A stretch of 64,000 nt of DNA from Rhodovulum sp. ES.010 (lineage in GTDB: Bacteria > Pseudomonadota > Alphaproteobacteria > Rhodobacterales > Rhodobacteraceae): NCBI RefSeq assembly GCF_900142935.1, contig NZ_FSRS01000001.1, positions 2,826,001-2,890,000 of the forward strand, read 5' to 3'. A program made the translations under genes and the position numbers. Below are positions 62,127-64,000 of this stretch, in pieces. How positions within the stretch are numbered: the stretch's first letter is position 1; each line of letters opens with the position of its first letter. Below the pieces are notes generated by a model, which saw nothing but the letters and a program-made list of their open reading frames with translations, had not been told where the DNA came from and did not search any database.

Positions 62127-63626
62127 ATGGGCTGGGCCTATTACGCGCTGCAGATCATGGCGGGCGCCTTCGCGCTGGTCCTCGGCATCATGGTCCTGGT
62201 TGTGCTGCTGGTCTTCCTGGTCGACCGCACCCAGACGGGTGACGCGATCCGGCGCAACTACCCGGTGATCGGCCGGTTCCGGCATCTTTTCACCGCGCTG
62301 GGCGAGTTCTTCCGGCAGTATTTCTTTGCGATGGACCGTGAAGAGATGCCCTTCAACCGCGCCCAGCGGGACTGGGTGACCCGCGCGGGCGAGGGGCAGG
62401 GCAACACCGTGGCGTTCGGGTCGTCCCGCAATCTCGGCATCCCCGGCACGCCGATCTTCGTGAATGCGGCCTTCCCGCCGCTCGAAAACCAATTCGCCGC
62501 AACCGAGCCGATGGAGATCGGCCCCTATGCGCGGCATCCTTTCGTCGCGCCGTCGATTTTCAACATCTCGGGCATGAGCTACGGGGCGATATCGAAGCCG
62601 GCGGTCGAGGCGCTGGCGCGTGGCGCGGCCCAGGCAGGGATTTGGCTGAATACCGGCGAGGGGGGCGTGTCGCCCTATCACCTGGCTGCCGGCTGCGATC
62701 TCGTCTACCAGATCGGCACCGCCAAATACGGCGTGCGCGACGCCGCGGGCCGGATGTCCGACGAACGGCTGCGCGAGGTGGCGGCGCAGCCGCAGATCCG
62801 GATGTTCGAGATCAAGCTCAGCCAGGGGGCCAAGCCCGGCAAGGGCGGTATCCTGCCCGCCGCCAAGATCAATGCCGAGATCGCCGCGATCCGCGGCATA
62901 CCCCTGGGCCACGATAGCTATTCGCCGAACCGCCATGCCGAGGTAGACGACTGGGGGGATATGCTCGACATGATCCACCACATCCGCAAGGTCACCGGCA
63001 AGCCCGTGGGTTTCAAGACGGTGGTCGGCGGGCCCGAACCCTTCGAGGACTTGTTCCGGCTGATCCGCGAGCGCGGCGCAACGGCGGCGCCCGACTTCAT
63101 CACCATCGATGGCGGTGAGGGCGGGACCGGCGCCGCGCCAATGCCGCTGATCGACCTCGTGGGCCTGCCGATCCGCGAGGCGCTCTTGATGGTGTCGGAC
63201 CTGCGCGACATCAACGGCCTGCATGACCGGATCCGCCTTGTGGCCAGTGGCAAGCTGGTCAATCCCGGCGACGTGGCCTGGGCGATCGCGGCGGGGGCCG
63301 ATTTCGTTGTCTCGGCGCGCGGCTTCATGTTTGCGCTTGGATGCATCCAGGCGCTCAAGTGCAATCGCAACACCTGCCCCACCGGCATCACCACCCATGA
63401 CCCGCGCCTGCAGAAGGGGCTCGTAGCCGAGCGGAAATACACCCGCGTGGCTCGCTATGCGCGTGCGGTGATCGACGAGGTCGAGACGATCGCCCATTCG
63501 GTGGGAGTCAGCGAGCCGCGCAAGATGCGCCGCCGCCATGTGCGCCTCGTTCTGCCCGACGGCACCACGCGACCGATGAACGAGGTCTATCCGCGCAGCG
63601 ACGAGGCGAACAGCCACGTCCGATGA
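62127..63626 (+). CDS. Membrane-anchored FMN-binding glutamate synthase-like protein
   Basis: About 499 residues. An N-terminal membrane helix (GAFALVLGIMVLVVLLVFLV) precedes a TIM-barrel of the glutamate synthase central/FMN domain: PFVAPSIFNISGMSYGAIS, LNTGEGGVSPYH, IRMFEIKLSQGAKPGKGGIL, FITIDGGEGGTGAAP, and LVASGKLVNPGDVAWAIAAG. The cluster motif C-x5-C-x4-C of GltB is present (CIQALKCNRNTCPTG), so a [3Fe-4S] centre is likely. There is no glutaminase domain and no gltD nearby. Such stand-alone proteins are of unknown substrate; in archaea related ones are proposed glutamate synthases. Start ATG 62127 has GGAGG at better spacing than ATG 62124. Confidence 0.88.
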   Translation: MGWAYYALQIMAGAFALVLGIMVLVVLLVFLVDRTQTGDAIRRNYPVIGRFRHLFTALGEFFRQYFFAMDREEMPFNRAQRDWVTRAGEGQGNTVAFGSSRNLGIPGTPIFVNAAFPPLENQFAATEPMEIGPYARHPFVAPSIFNISGMSYGAISKPAVEALARGAAQAGIWLNTGEGGVSPYHLAAGCDLVYQIGTAKYGVRDAAGRMSDERLREVAAQPQIRMFEIKLSQGAKPGKGGILPAAKINAEIAAIRGIPLGHDSYSPNRHAEVDDWGDMLDMIHHIRKVTGKPVGFKTVVGGPEPFEDLFRLIRERGATAAPDFITIDGGEGGTGAAPMPLIDLVGLPIREALLMVSDLRDINGLHDRIRLVASGKLVNPGDVAWAIAAGADFVVSARGFMFALGCIQALKCNRNTCPTGITTHDPRLQKGLVAERKYTRVARYARAVIDEVETIAHSVGVSEPRKMRRRHVRLVLPDGTTRPMNEVYPRSDEANSHVR

Positions 63627-64000
63627 ACTCTCAGGCACGCCTCCCGGCGGTGGGCTCCATGGAAGCGGCGACCGTAACCCGCCCCTGGCGGCAAGAGGCG
63701 ACGCGCTCGCGCAGCCTGCAGAACGCGGTTCCCCAACCGGGCTGGCGGCGACAGCGGCGGAGCCTTCTATCCGTGCTCCGCCTTTGCAAACGACCTCGCG
63801 TGCCTGCCGCCGAGCGCTGATTCCGGGTCTGCCGCCCTCGGACTCGGCTCGCCTGCCCGCAAGTCCCGGCCTGACTCAGGCGTCCACCCCGAAGTCGGAG
63901 GAGCGAGTCTGTGGAGAACCCGCCTGCGACGCCTTTTCGAGCGTGCAAAGCGCGGGCGCTTGGCGCCAAGGTCCCGGCGTCCTGCCGGCGGCATCGATCT
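63627..64000 (+). other. End of window, nothing recognised
   Basis: The last 374 bases contain short Arg/Pro-rich frames on both strands but none with a convincing start, composition or motif. No RNA gene or repeat of the intergenic family is seen. Confidence 0.4.

Overview
The window is a GC-rich, densely packed chromosomal segment that most resembles an alphaproteobacterium of the Rhodobacteraceae (Roseobacter/Paracoccus group). This rests on the style of dnaE2, the order dapD - small ORF / dapE - rnr, a rhizobial-type L-asparaginase, the 41-residue L36, a PHA synthase, and a family of short intergenic repeats ending in GCCAGAAGAAG or ACCAAGAAGAAG. All identifications come from reading the sequence; no database search was run.

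Layout. 1-3.6 kb: end of a methyltransferase, then a LexA-box-preceded dnaE2 that lacks its C-terminal OB domain. 3.8-12.3 kb: an MltB-type transglycosylase, RNase R, DapE, a small ORF, DapD, a LOG protein and RlmN. 12.4-21.5 kb: an IalB-like protein, an asparaginase, a class III aminotransferase/phospho-lyase with its APH-type kinase, PncB/PncA, a TrhO-type rhodanese, a membrane protein and a CHAD protein. 21.5-26.3 kb: an SDR, a MoxR ATPase/VWA pair and an ABC1 kinase.

26.4-35.2 kb is an accessory island. It starts at tRNA-Pro(CGG) with an IS21 remnant and ends in an IS66 scar and an IS630 copy. Its payload is a compact catabolic cassette: XRE-cupin regulator, omega-aminotransferase, glutaryl-CoA dehydrogenase, semialdehyde dehydrogenase, a butyrate-kinase-type acyl kinase, a phosphotransacylase, and a 3-hydroxyacyl-CoA dehydrogenase gene cut off by the IS66 scar. 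The inferred route is 5-aminovalerate -> glutarate semialdehyde -> glutarate -> glutaryl phosphate -> glutaryl-CoA -> crotonyl-CoA. The kinase/phosphotransacylase pair would replace the usual CoA transferase.

35.2-40.9 kb, right beside the IS630 copy, holds a two-gene cassette of very large multidomain hydrolases. The first is a papain-fold peptidase joined to an alpha/beta-hydrolase-like domain whose nucleophile position is Gly. The second is a 1132-residue chain with an SGNH esterase, a caspase-fold peptidase, an M15-type peptidoglycan peptidase and an unassigned C-terminal module. This is the strongest candidate for an undescribed system.

41.4-50.6 kb is a LivGHMKF-type ABC importer operon bracketed by two AMP-forming CoA ligases, so it probably takes up and activates a carboxylic acid. 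It contains two small membrane ORFs and two hairpins. 50.8-64 kb returns to core genes: PHA synthase, L36, tRNA-Val(GAC), an N-formylglutamate amidohydrolase, DinB, an SPFH/NfeD pair, PyrF, ClpB behind a good sigma-32-type promoter, two fasciclin proteins, a DUF302 protein and an FMN-binding glutamate-synthase-like membrane protein.
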